The notes under the pieces are model-generated. The model ran no database searches, was not told the origin of the DNA, and saw only the letters and a list, made by a program, of their open reading frames with translations. The position numbers and the translations under genes are program-made. From NCBI GenBank assembly GCA_902761395.1, contig CACWKJ010000021.1:1-13428 (forward strand): a stretch of 13,428 nt of DNA, written 5' to 3'. Shown here piece by piece: positions 1 through 6,401 of this stretch. The first letter of the stretch is position 1. Each line of letters opens with the position of its first letter. The stretch comes from an uncultured Elusimicrobium sp. (GTDB lineage: Bacteria > Elusimicrobiota > Endomicrobiia > Endomicrobiales > Endomicrobiaceae).

Positions 1-1548
1 TTGTTTTCTTTTTGCTATTTCTTCATCGGAAACTTTTAATTCTATTTTATATTCCGGAATATTTATTGAAATAATGTCACCGTCTTTAACATAAGCTATA
101 AGACCGCCTGATGCAGCTTCCGGAGAAACATGACCGAGCGATGCACCTCTTGTAGCTCCGGAAAATCTTCCGTCTGTAATAAGTGCAACATCTTTGTCTA
201 ACCCCATACCTGCAATTGCGGATGTCGGGCTTAACATTTCTCTCATTCCCGGTCCGCCTGCCGGGCCTTCATATCTTATAACCACAACATCACCTTTAAC
301 TATTTTACCCGCATATATTGCCGCAATAGCTTCTTCTTCACTGTCATAAACTTTTGCAGGACCTTCATGTTTTAACATCTCAGGTGCAACCGCACTTCTT
401 TTAACCACACAACCGTCCGGTGCAATGTTACCTTTCAACACTGCTATTCCGCCTGTTTTACTGTAAGGGTTATCTATATTTCTTATAGTTTCATTATCTA
501 AATTTACTGCAGATTCAATGTTTTCACCCTCACCCAATGTTTTACCGGTACAAGTCATAACCGATGTATCTATTAAATTAAGTTTTGTTAATTCTTTTAA
601 AACGGCATATACTCCGCCTGCCTCGTTTAAATCTTCCATATATGTGTGACCTGCCGGAGCCAAATGGCAAAGATTAGGAGTTTTTTCGCTTATCTCGTTT
701 GCCATATCCAAATTAAATTCCACTCCGCACTCGTTGGCAATTGCCGGAAGATGTAACATACTGTTGGTTGAACAACCTAAAGCCATATCCGCAGTTAATG
801 CATTTTTTATTGATTGTTTTGTCATAATGTCACGTGGGCAAATATTTTTCTTTACAAGTTCCATTATCTGCATACCTGCATGTTTTGCAAGTTCTATTCT
901 TGCCGAATATACTGCAGGTATTGTTCCGTTACCTTTAAGTCCCATACCTAAAACTTCGGTTAAACAGTTCATTGAATTTGCCGTGTACATTCCCGAACAT
1001 GAACCGCATGTAGGACAGGTCTTTTCTTCATATTTCGTAAGTTCTTCTTCGTTAATTTTTCCTGCTTTAAAAGCACCTACCGCTTCAAACATTCCCGAAA
1101 GACTTGTCTTTTTACCGTTAACTTTGCCTGCAAGCATAGGTCCACCGCTGACGAAAATTGTAGGGATGTTTACTCTTGCCGCGGCCATTAAAAGACCGGG
1201 AACATTTTTGTCACAGTTTGGTACCATAACAAGTCCGTCAAACCCGTGAGCTCTTACAATGGCTTCCGTGGAATCTGCAATCATATCTCTTGTAATAAGA
1301 GAATATTTCATTCCGTTATGTCCCATGGCAATACCGTCACAAACGGCAATCGCGGGAAACACTATCGGTGTTCCGCCTGCCATTGCAACACCGATTTTAA
1401 CGGCTTCAACAATTTTATCTATGTTCATGTGACCGGGAACAATTTCTATGAAAGGTTTCGATTGTTCTTCTTTTGTTATTCCCAAGGCATGATATAAACT
1501 TCTGTGCGGTGCATTATGCGAACCATCTACAATTTTTTCTTTTATCAT
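1..1548 (-). CDS. ilvD: Dihydroxy-acid dehydratase (partial; small internal deletion)
   Basis: Cytoplasmic iron-sulfur enzyme that dehydrates 2,3-dihydroxy-isovalerate and -methylvalerate to the 2-keto acids in valine and isoleucine synthesis. 516 codons are present; the frame is open at base 1, so roughly 35-45 C-terminal residues lie outside. ATG at 1548 has GGAG 7 bases upstream. Visible motifs: NCDK at residues 111-114 (Cys is a cluster ligand; the Lys is the carbamylated Mg ligand in the family), CPTCGSC at 178-184, then TANSMNCLTE, and GRFSG and GHVSPEAASGG towards the C-terminus. The N-terminal region has PGH where the plant/[2Fe-2S] class has a third Cys, so it resembles the E. coli-type, oxygen-labile class. 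Odd: between Ile34 and Glu35 the seven-residue block that relatives have here (of the form GVxNSFN) is absent while the frame is kept. It lies 40 bases after the barrel gene with no terminator between, so co-transcription is likely. Identity is certain; activity is doubtful. Confidence 0.95.
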   Translation of the reverse strand, partial: MIKEKIVDGSHNAPHRSLYHALGITKEEQSKPFIEIVPGHMNIDKIVEAVKIGVAMAGGTPIVFPAIAVCDGIAMGHNGMKYSLITRDMIADSTEAIVRAHGFDGLVMVPNCDKNVPGLLMAAARVNIPTIFVSGGPMLAGKVNGKKTSLSGMFEAVGAFKAGKINEEELTKYEEKTCPTCGSCSGMYTANSMNCLTEVLGMGLKGNGTIPAVYSARIELAKHAGMQIMELVKKNICPRDIMTKQSIKNALTADMALGCSTNSMLHLPAIANECGVEFNLDMANEISEKTPNLCHLAPAGHTYMEDLNEAGGVYAVLKELTKLNLIDTSVMTCTGKTLGEGENIESAVNLDNETIRNIDNPYSKTGGIAVLKGNIAPDGCVVKRSAVAPEMLKHEGPAKVYDSEEEAIAAIYAGKIVKGDVVVIRYEGPAGGPGMREMLSPTSAIAGMGLDKDVALITDGRFSGATRGASLGHVSPEAASGGLIAYVKDGDIISINIPEYKIELKVSDEEIAKRKQ

Positions 1549-1588
1549 ATTTTTTCTCCGAAATGATTTTAGATTTTTAGTTTGTATA

Positions 1589-2188
1589 TTACGGTTTGAA
1601 TTTGAATTTGTAACCTACATTTATTAATAATGCGGAATATTTCATGTCGTACCTGTCTCCATCAACGGTAACAGAGCCGTAATTGAAAGAATGCATAAGC
1701 TCAAGAAAAAAGCTATACATTATTTCAACACCAACACCAACAGCCCAATAAGGTCCGTTATCCGTGCTGAAATGTTCATCAATACCATTCTTATCATAAT
1801 CCAGTCTAAAGAAACCGTAACCGGCTTGTGCTATAAAATAAAAACTGTCGAGAATATCCGAATCCAAATCCATTTTAGGTCTGATAGAAAGATAAATGTT
1901 TGTAAAAGCATATTTGTCGGACATACCGTAATCGGCTTTCGATTCAAAAATATTGTTTGCTCCAAAACCCATTGCCACTTGAGAATTAATATAAAAACAA
2001 AAGTCAGCTCCTAAAACAATACCTTTATCTGTTGAACCGTAATCATCTTTTGATTCCGTATAAATTTTAACATCCGTATCCAACGTATAACCGATCTTTC
2101 CCAATATTTCCATATCACCCGCTTCACTTGCAAATACAGGTGCTATAAACAATGCTGATAACACTACCGTCAGGATAATCTTTTTCAT
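1589..2188 (-). CDS. Small outer-membrane beta-barrel protein (paralogue A)
   Basis: 199 residues. A Sec signal peptide is visible (MKK, hydrophobic stretch, likely cleavage after APVFA at about residue 20). The mature part alternates polar and aromatic/hydrophobic residues, with Gly-rich turns such as MGFGAN and AVGVGVE, and ends in a strand containing NVGYKF, as in 8-stranded OmpW/opacity-like barrels. The function is unknown. It aligns along its whole length with the protein at 7285-7875: GDMEILGKIG against GEMSINGKLG, TNIYLSIRPK against TNIYLAVKPE, SFYFIAQAG against SVYFIGQIG, and NVGYKF against NIGYKF. GAGGA lies about 9 bases before ATG 2188. It sits between ilvC and ilvD, 40 bases before ilvD, and probably shares its transcript. 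Barrel assignment is inference from composition and pattern. Confidence 0.8.
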   Translation of the reverse strand: MKKIILTVVLSALFIAPVFASEAGDMEILGKIGYTLDTDVKIYTESKDDYGSTDKGIVLGADFCFYINSQVAMGFGANNIFESKADYGMSDKYAFTNIYLSIRPKMDLDSDILDSFYFIAQAGYGFFRLDYDKNGIDEHFSTDNGPYWAVGVGVEIMYSFFLELMHSFNYGSVTVDGDRYDMKYSALLINVGYKFKFKP

Positions 2189-2226
2189 TTTTTGATATCC
2201 TCTTTTATATAGTTTACATTTCTTTA

Positions 2227-2255
2227 ATTATACAAAATAAAAACGACAATTTATA
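2227..2255 (-). promoter_or_regulatory. Candidate promoter of barrel gene A and ilvD
   Basis: A consensus -10 TATAAT lies at 2232-2227, 38 bases before the start codon at 2188. At 17-base spacing the -35 position reads TATAAA, which is weak. AACGACAA on the plus strand (2242-2249) lies within the spacer. Some promoter is expected because a terminator and 500 bases separate this gene from ilvC. Confidence 0.4.
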
Positions 2256-2381
2256 ATTAACACAAATGAAATTTTTAAAATTTTCATTGACAAGCATGAT
2301 TAAAGCCGTCTATAAGTGCAGAAAAATTTAGAGCAAAAAACTATAAATCAAAAAAAGTTTTTTAGTGCGAACATGATTGAA

Positions 2382-2416
2382 GAAAAATCCGTTACATTAG
2401 TCTGTTAGGATTTTTC
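2382..2416. repeat. 9-bp inverted repeat, 17-base loop
   Basis: GAAAAATCC at 2382-2390 and GGATTTTTC at 2408-2416 are perfect reverse complements. The stem is A/T-rich. The right arm abuts the 35-base tandem repeat. It could be a weak terminator or part of the repeat cluster. Confidence 0.55.
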
Positions 2417-2485
2417 AAGTTGGAGCACGGCTTTAAATTTTTCAAACGATCAAGTTGGAGCACGGCTTTAAATTTTTCAAACGAA
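2416..2485. repeat. Two-copy 35-base tandem repeat
   Basis: Bases 2416-2450 and 2451-2485 are identical except for the last base (T against A). Each copy begins CAAGTTGGAGCACGG and ends TTTTTCAAACGA. The minus-strand core TTAAAGCCGT recurs on the plus strand at about 2302-2311, suggesting that a dispersed element contributed to the spacer. Only two head-to-tail units without unique spacers exist, so it is not a CRISPR array. Confidence 0.95.
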
Positions 2486-2533
2486 TGGCTTTTTTGCTTG
2501 GAAATGAGAAATTTTAAAAGAATATTTTTATAG

Positions 2534-2609
2534 ATTCCGGATCGAGTCCGGAATGACAAAGTAACTATAAACACTATGAATTGCCACACCAACTTCATCG
2601 GTTCGCAAT
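2534..2609. repeat. REP-like palindromic modules
   Basis: First module: ATTCCGGA (2534-2541), 5-base loop, TCCGGAAT (2547-2554), followed by GACA. Second module: ATTGC (2580-2584) and GCAAT (2605-2609) with an imperfect extension, also followed by GACA. Both resemble short intergenic palindromes that are dispersed in many bacterial genomes. Their placement after an operon end is typical of such elements. Family membership is from memory and was not searched. Confidence 0.65.
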
Positions 2610-2616
2610 GACAAAT

Positions 2617-2650
2617 AAAAAAGCGGGAAGAAAATTCTTCCCGCTTTTTC
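2617..2650 (-). terminator. Rho-independent terminator of ilvBNC
   Basis: A perfect 12-bp stem, AAGCGGGAAGAA (2621-2632) with TTCTTCCCGCTT (2635-2646) around a 2-base centre, is followed on the minus strand by TTTTATTTGT. It starts about 43 bases past the original ilvC stop. The plus-strand side also carries a T-run, so it may work both ways. It separates ilvBNC from the barrel-ilvD unit. Confidence 0.9.
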
Positions 2651-2657
2651 CGCTTTG

Positions 2658-2689
2658 CTTCCAATCTTCTATTCTTCCAATCTTCCAAA
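2658..2689. repeat. Imperfect 16-base direct repeat
   Basis: 2658-2673 (CTTCCAATCTTCTATT) is repeated with few changes at 2674-2689 (CTTCCAATCTTCCAAA), directly next to the ilvC stop codon. Confidence 0.7.
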
Positions 2690-2806
2690 TTAATTGTTAA
2701 TTAATTTGTCTTCATCGCTCCAGCTGTAAAGTTTTCTTATTTCTTTACCTACTTTTTCGCTTGGATGTTCAGCAGCAAGTTTTCTCATTGCGTTGAAATG
2801 AACTTG
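2690..2806 (-). pseudogene. ilvC: Out-of-frame C-terminal remnant of ilvC
   Basis: 38 codons plus TAA encode the standard KARI tail, beginning QVHFNAMRKL and ending DEDKLINN, in the -1 frame relative to the main gene. In that frame a TGA lies immediately upstream of the CAA codon at 2806, so the tail is joined to the body only if the two frames meet exactly at 2806-2808. An ATG at 2788-2786 overlaps the premature TGA (2787-2785) as ATGA and would allow a 32-residue tail peptide by re-initiation, but no Shine-Dalgarno sequence is visible there. Confidence 0.88.
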
Positions 2807-3687
2807 TCAAGTAAAAATGCTTTTGCAAATGTTCCGTCCTGAATATCTTTAAGAATCTTTTTCATTGTCTTTTTTGTTTCTTCCGTAATTATCTTAGGAC
2901 CTGTTGTATAATCACCGTATTCTGCAGTATTTGAAATTGAATATCTCATACCTTCAAATCCGCTTTGATATATTAAATCTACAATCAATTTCATTTCATG
3001 AATACATTCAAAATAAGCGTTTCTCGGATCGTATCCCGCTTCAACCAAAGTTTCAAAACCTGCCTGCATCAAAGCACAAACTCCTCCGCACAAAACTGCT
3101 TGTTCTCCGAACAAATCCGTTTCTGTTTCAATACGGAAAGTTGTTTCGATAACACCTGCTCTTGCTCCGCCTATACCTAAAGCATAAGCAAGTGCGATTT
3201 CAAGTGCATCACCTGTAGCATTTTGTTCAACTGCAACCAAACAGGGAACACCTTTACCTGCCAAATATTCGCTTCTTACCGTATGTCCCGGACCTTTAGG
3301 CGCAATCATTATAACGTTAACATTTTTAGGAGGTTTTATGCATCCGAAATGAATGTTAAAGCCGTGTGCAAATGCTATTGTTTTACCTTCTTTAAGGTTA
3401 GGTTCGATACTTTCTTTATACAATTTTGCCTGTTTTTCATCGTTGATAAGTATCATTATAACATCTGCTTTTGCTGCGGCTTCGGCAGCTGTATAAACTT
3501 TCAATCCCTGCTTTTCCGCTTTTTCCCAACTTTTAGAACCTTTATAAAGTCCTACTATAACATCAACACCGGACTCTTTCAAGTTCAATGCATGTGCATG
3601 ACCTTGTGAACCGTAACCGATAATTGCAACGGTTTTACCTTTAAGTTTTGCTAAGTTACAATCTTTTTGATAATAAATGTTTTGCAT
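2785..3687 (-). CDS. ilvC: Ketol-acid reductoisomerase, C-terminally frameshifted
   Basis: Second common step of valine/isoleucine synthesis: NADPH- and Mg-dependent isomerisation-reduction of acetolactate or acetohydroxybutyrate. Intact parts: Rossmann motif GYGSQG (residues 24-29), the cofactor loop GLYKGSKSW (47-54), the metal-binding DLFGE (191-195), Glu227 and Glu231 in FECIHE, and the SISNTAEYGD segment (250-259). The frame reads correctly to Asp294, then gives six unrelated residues and stops at 2785, total 300 residues against about 330-340 for class I enzymes. The true tail (QVHFNAMRKL...DKLINN) is present in the -1 frame, 2806-2690. Relatives have a few more residues between LLD and QVHF, so a short out-of-frame deletion at about 2806-2807 is the likely cause. 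GAGAGGAG precedes ATG 3687. It lies 55 bases after ilvN in the T-box operon. Identity is certain; function is doubtful. Confidence 0.93.
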   Translation of the reverse strand: MQNIYYQKDCNLAKLKGKTVAIIGYGSQGHAHALNLKESGVDVIVGLYKGSKSWEKAEKQGLKVYTAAEAAAKADVIMILINDEKQAKLYKESIEPNLKEGKTIAFAHGFNIHFGCIKPPKNVNVIMIAPKGPGHTVRSEYLAGKGVPCLVAVEQNATGDALEIALAYALGIGGARAGVIETTFRIETETDLFGEQAVLCGGVCALMQAGFETLVEAGYDPRNAYFECIHEMKLIVDLIYQSGFEGMRYSISNTAEYGDYTTGPKIITEETKKTMKKILKDIQDGTFAKAFLLDKFISTQ

Positions 3688-3742
3688 TTTTTTCTCCTCT
3701 CTTATATATAGTTTATTGTTTTATTTTGTCGTTCATTGTACA

Positions 3743-4237
3743 TTATACATTGTAAATTGCTTTATTTCTTTCAATGGCAACAACACCGGTTCTGCAAAGT
3801 TCAACTATTCCCAACGGTCTTAAAATTTCAATAAAAGCATTTATTTTTGACGGTTTTCCCGTCATAACAACACATATCGTTTTCGGATTATAATCAACAA
3901 TTTTTGCTCTGTAAATTTCCGTTATAGCCATAATTTCACTGCGGTTTTGAACGGTATTTTTAACTTTTATAAGTATCAATTCTCTTTCCACACTGTTTTT
4001 TTCATCTATATGTTTAACGTATGTAACATTATGAAGTTTTCTTAACTGGCTGATAAGTTGATCTTTATCGTTATCGTCACCCCTGAGGGTAATTGTTATT
4101 CTTGAAAAAGAAGAATCTTCCGTTTCACCTACGGTTAAAGAATCTATATTAAAACCTTTTCTCATAAAAAGGCCCGCAACTCTTGTTAATACGCCGTACT
4201 TGTTTTCCACCAAAGCGGCAATTACAAATCTTTTCAT
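3743..4237 (-). CDS. ilvN: Acetolactate synthase small (regulatory) subunit
   Basis: 164 residues, full length for IlvN/IlvH. An N-terminal ACT domain (about 1-75; ALVENKYGVLTRVAGLFMRKGFNIDSL is split here as VENKYGVLTRVAGLF then RKGFNIDSLTVG) normally binds the feedback inhibitor valine at the ACT dimer interface. The C-terminal ALS-type domain (about 83-160) contains VDYNPKTICVVMTGKPSK and ends with the RTGVVAIER stretch. It activates and confers inhibition on IlvB. The start ATG (4237) overlaps the ilvB stop as ATGA, and AGAGGAGG lies about 7 bases upstream inside ilvB, so translation is coupled. No lesions were seen. Confidence 0.96.
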   Translation of the reverse strand: MKRFVIAALVENKYGVLTRVAGLFMRKGFNIDSLTVGETEDSSFSRITITLRGDDNDKDQLISQLRKLHNVTYVKHIDEKNSVERELILIKVKNTVQNRSEIMAITEIYRAKIVDYNPKTICVVMTGKPSKINAFIEILRPLGIVELCRTGVVAIERNKAIYNV

Positions 4238-5934
4238 TTTGTTGCCTCCTCTTTAGATGTAATTATATCTTCTATCGATCCTCCCGGAGGAAGCATAGGA
4301 AGAACAAACTCATCCATATCAATTACTGTATCTATAATGTAAGGTGCATTTGCTTTATATGCGTTACCAAATGCTTTTTCAAATTCCTGTACGGTTGTTA
4401 CTCTTTCACCTTTAAGTCCGAAAGCATCCGCAAGTTTTACAAAATCCGTTTTTCTGCCCAAAACGGTATTTGAATATCTTTTACCGTAAAACAGTGTTTG
4501 CCATTGTCTTACCATACCCAAAACACCGTTGTTTATAATAACTATTACAACCGGAATATTATAAGTAACCGCGGTTGCAAGTTCGTTCAAGTTCATACCG
4601 AAACTTCCGTCACCGGTAACTAAAATTGCTCTTTTTTTACTTCCTACCGCTGCACCTATTGCAGCACCCAACCCGTATCCCATGGTTCCAAGACCGCCGC
4701 TTGAAACAAATGTTCTCGGTTTTTCAAAACTTGTAAACTGTGCTGCCCACATTTGATGTTGTCCGACATCGGTAGCAACAACAGTATCATTATCTTTAAT
4801 TTTATTTATAACATCAAAAACCTGCTTGGGACCGATCTTATCACTTTTAACAACATTAACTTTTTTGGAAATTTTTTTGCTTTCAGCTCTTAAATCATCT
4901 ATTGTCTTTTTCCATTCGGCATGTTTTTGTTTGTCGCATTTTTCAATTATTTTTGAAAGCGCACAAGAAATCTTTCCTACAATACCTACATCCGCTTTAA
5001 TATTTTTATTTATTTCGGAAAGGTCTGTATCAAGTTGTATAACTTTTGCATTTTTGGAATATTTTTTTACGTTTCCGGTAGCTCTGTCGCTGAACCTTAC
5101 ACCTATACCTATTACAAGGTCTGCTTCTTTGTTTGCCATTGAAGATTCGTATTGTCCGTGCATACCTTGCATACCTAAAAATCTTTCATAAGAATTTTCT
5201 ATCGCGGAAAGTCCCATCAAAGTACAACCGATATATCCGTCTATTTTTTCGGCAAGTTCTTTTATTTTTTTACTTAACCCTGCGGTTATTACACCGCCGC
5301 CGATATAAATATACGGTTTTTGTGCTTTATTTATTAAATCAACCGCGGCATCTATTTCTTTATCATCCGCTTTTTTCTGCGGATAAGGTTCAATAACACC
5401 TTCACATTCAAAATCGTATTCCGCAATTTGAACATCTTTGGGAATATCTATTAATACAGGTCCCGGTCTTCCGGACTTTGCAATTTGGAAAGCTTCTCTT
5501 ATAGTATCTGCCAAATCTTTAACATTACTTACAAAATAGTTGTGTTTTGTTATAGGTAATGTAACACCCGTAATATTTATTTCCTGAAAACTGTCTTTAC
5601 CGATTAAAGAAGTAGGAACATTTCCGGTAATTGCCACCATAGGTATGGAATCAAGCATTGCCGTTGCAATTCCGGTAACCAAATTTGTTGCTCCCGGACC
5701 GGATGTTGCAATAACAACACCAACTTTACCGGTAGCTCTTGCATAACCGTCGGCAGCATGAGCAGCACCCTGTTCATGTGCGGCAAGATAATGGTTAATT
5801 CTGTCACTTGCTTTATATAATTCATCATATATATTCAACACTTGTCCGCCGGGATAGCCGAACACATCGGTTACACCTTGCTCTATAAGTGTTTCAATAA
5901 CAATTCTTGAACCCGGCATTTTATGTTTTGCCAT
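4234..5934 (-). CDS. ilvB: Acetolactate synthase large (catalytic) subunit
   Basis: Thiamine-diphosphate enzyme condensing pyruvate with pyruvate or 2-ketobutyrate, the first committed step of valine, leucine and isoleucine synthesis. 566 residues, normal length. Visible: GYPGG (26-30), the catalytic Glu54 in HEQGAAHAADGYAR, SGPGATNL (78-85), GRPGPVLIDIP (155-165), the central FAD-domain region ending near residue 340, GDGSFGMN (441-448) with the NN pair at 468-469 of the ThDP/Mg motif, and MVRQWQ (474-479). First gene of the operon; it starts 25 bases after the T-box terminator's T-run, with GGTGGAGG upstream of ATG 5934. It overlaps ilvN by 4 bases. It appears fully intact. Confidence 0.97.
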   Translation of the reverse strand: MAKHKMPGSRIVIETLIEQGVTDVFGYPGGQVLNIYDELYKASDRINHYLAAHEQGAAHAADGYARATGKVGVVIATSGPGATNLVTGIATAMLDSIPMVAITGNVPTSLIGKDSFQEINITGVTLPITKHNYFVSNVKDLADTIREAFQIAKSGRPGPVLIDIPKDVQIAEYDFECEGVIEPYPQKKADDKEIDAAVDLINKAQKPYIYIGGGVITAGLSKKIKELAEKIDGYIGCTLMGLSAIENSYERFLGMQGMHGQYESSMANKEADLVIGIGVRFSDRATGNVKKYSKNAKVIQLDTDLSEINKNIKADVGIVGKISCALSKIIEKCDKQKHAEWKKTIDDLRAESKKISKKVNVVKSDKIGPKQVFDVINKIKDNDTVVATDVGQHQMWAAQFTSFEKPRTFVSSGGLGTMGYGLGAAIGAAVGSKKRAILVTGDGSFGMNLNELATAVTYNIPVVIVIINNGVLGMVRQWQTLFYGKRYSNTVLGRKTDFVKLADAFGLKGERVTTVQEFEKAFGNAYKANAPYIIDTVIDMDEFVLPMLPPGGSIEDIITSKEEATK

Positions 5935-5958
5935 AATAGTCTTACCTCCACCAACAAC

Positions 5959-6009
5959 AAAAAAACTTTCATCTCCGTTGTTATACGAAATAACTTAAAG
6001 AGACGAAAG
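5959..6009 (-). terminator. T-box regulatory terminator hairpin
   Basis: CTTTCGTCTC (6009-6000) pairs along 10 positions with GAGATGAAAG (5975-5966; one G-U), followed by a T-run at 5965-5959. A small inner stem GTTAT/ATAAC lies in the loop. The left arm is also the 3' half of the antiterminator, so the two folds exclude each other. Confidence 0.92.
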
Positions 6010-6243
6010 CACTAAAATTGTTAAAGTATAAAAAACTTCCGCGGTACCACTCTTTTTCATCCTGACTCAGGATGCACTTTTTCTCTTTTACGGTGAGAAT
6101 CCGTCTGTTTCTACTTTCGCTTATAACGATTTCTTACAGCTGCTCCGCGGTGACTTCAATATGTTTTGCCAATGTCTTGCACCAACCGACACTTCTCTTT
6201 AGACAAATTAATATTTACTATTCCGCATCGTTGCATTTAATAC
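5959..6243 (-). promoter_or_regulatory. T-box riboswitch, valine (GUC) specifier
   Basis: Leader RNA that senses uncharged tRNA and lets transcription enter ilvBNC. Stem I: lower helix GCGG (6226-6223) with CCGC (6150-6147), AGTA just after the 5' strand, and distal stem TGTC/GACA around GGTTGGTGCAA. The specifier loop reads GAA-GTC-A, with GTC at 6154-6152. A Stem II pseudoknot is visible: ACGG (6104-6101)/CCGT and TTCTC (6099-6095)/GAGAA (6085-6081), with AGTAGA before it. Stem III: CATCCTGA/TCAGGATG (6074-6058). The T-box bulge TGGTACC (6049-6043) sits between AAAGAG (6055-6050, pairs with CTCTTT 6002-5997) and GCGGAAG (pairs with CTTTCGT). TGGT matches a tRNA with discriminator A, as expected for tRNA-Val. 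All elements for switching are present. Confidence 0.96.
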
Positions 6244-6248
6244 CGAAA

Positions 6249-6277
6249 ATTATACCTTTACTATCTTTGTTTGTCAA
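6249..6277 (-). promoter_or_regulatory. Sigma70-type promoter of ilvBNC
   Basis: TTGACA (6277-6272) and TATAAT (6254-6249), both full consensus, are separated by 17 bases. The start is expected near 6242, just before T-box Stem I. Confidence 0.93.
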
Positions 6278-6304
6278 ACGGAACAAAATGCAAAGCATTT
6301 TATT

Positions 6305-6346
6305 GGTTATAGGGTTATAAGGTTATGGGGTGAAAGGTTAAAAAGG
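6305..6346. repeat. Degenerate GGTTATA short tandem repeat
   Basis: About five head-to-tail copies with a period of 7-9 bases: GGTTATAG, GGTTATAA, GGTTATGG, GGTGAAA, GGTTAAAAAGG. It lies between the divergent ilv and phosphoesterase promoters. No function can be seen. Confidence 0.7.
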
Positions 6347-6366
6347 AAACGATTGCAAAAAAAGTA

Positions 6367-6394
6367 TTAACAAAATAAAAGAATAATGTATAAT
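6367..6394 (+). promoter_or_regulatory. Promoter of the phosphoesterase gene (leaderless)
   Basis: TTAACA (6367-6372) and TATAAT (6389-6394) are spaced by 16 bases. The -10 ends only 7 bases before the ATG at 6402, so transcription should start at or next to the initiation codon. No ribosome-binding site exists upstream. Confidence 0.75.
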
Positions 6395-6401
6395 AGCATA
6401 C

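Larger units (their letters stand above)
2189..2689. other. Repeat-rich intergenic spacer, no credible gene
   Basis: 501 bases between ilvC and the barrel gene. From right to left it holds a 16-base direct repeat, the ilvC terminator, two REP-like palindromic modules, a 35-base tandem duplication, a 9-bp inverted repeat and the barrel-gene promoter. A 98-codon minus-strand frame across 2392-2688 is made almost wholly of these repeats and has no recognisable protein features, so it is not called. Confidence 0.75.

Noticed and set aside
734..1497. Plus-strand reading frames of 171 and 83 codons
   Set aside because: They lie antisense within ilvD, whose minus-strand translation matches the family throughout.
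2243..2248. TTGTCG as the -35 of the barrel A promoter
   Set aside because: Only 11 bases separate it from TATAAT, too short for sigma70.
2416..2485. CRISPR array
   Set aside because: Two directly abutting 35-base copies without spacers, and no cas genes in the window.
2392..2688. 98-codon minus-strand reading frame
   Set aside because: It is built from tandem and REP-like repeats and the terminator, with no protein motif and no ribosome-binding site.
2785..2820. Programmed -1 frameshift in ilvC
   Set aside because: The tail frame has a TGA directly upstream of its first codon, so slipping on the TTTTTA run would terminate at once. No proper slippery heptamer or downstream fold is placed at the junction, and residues appear to be missing. 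Deletion fits better.
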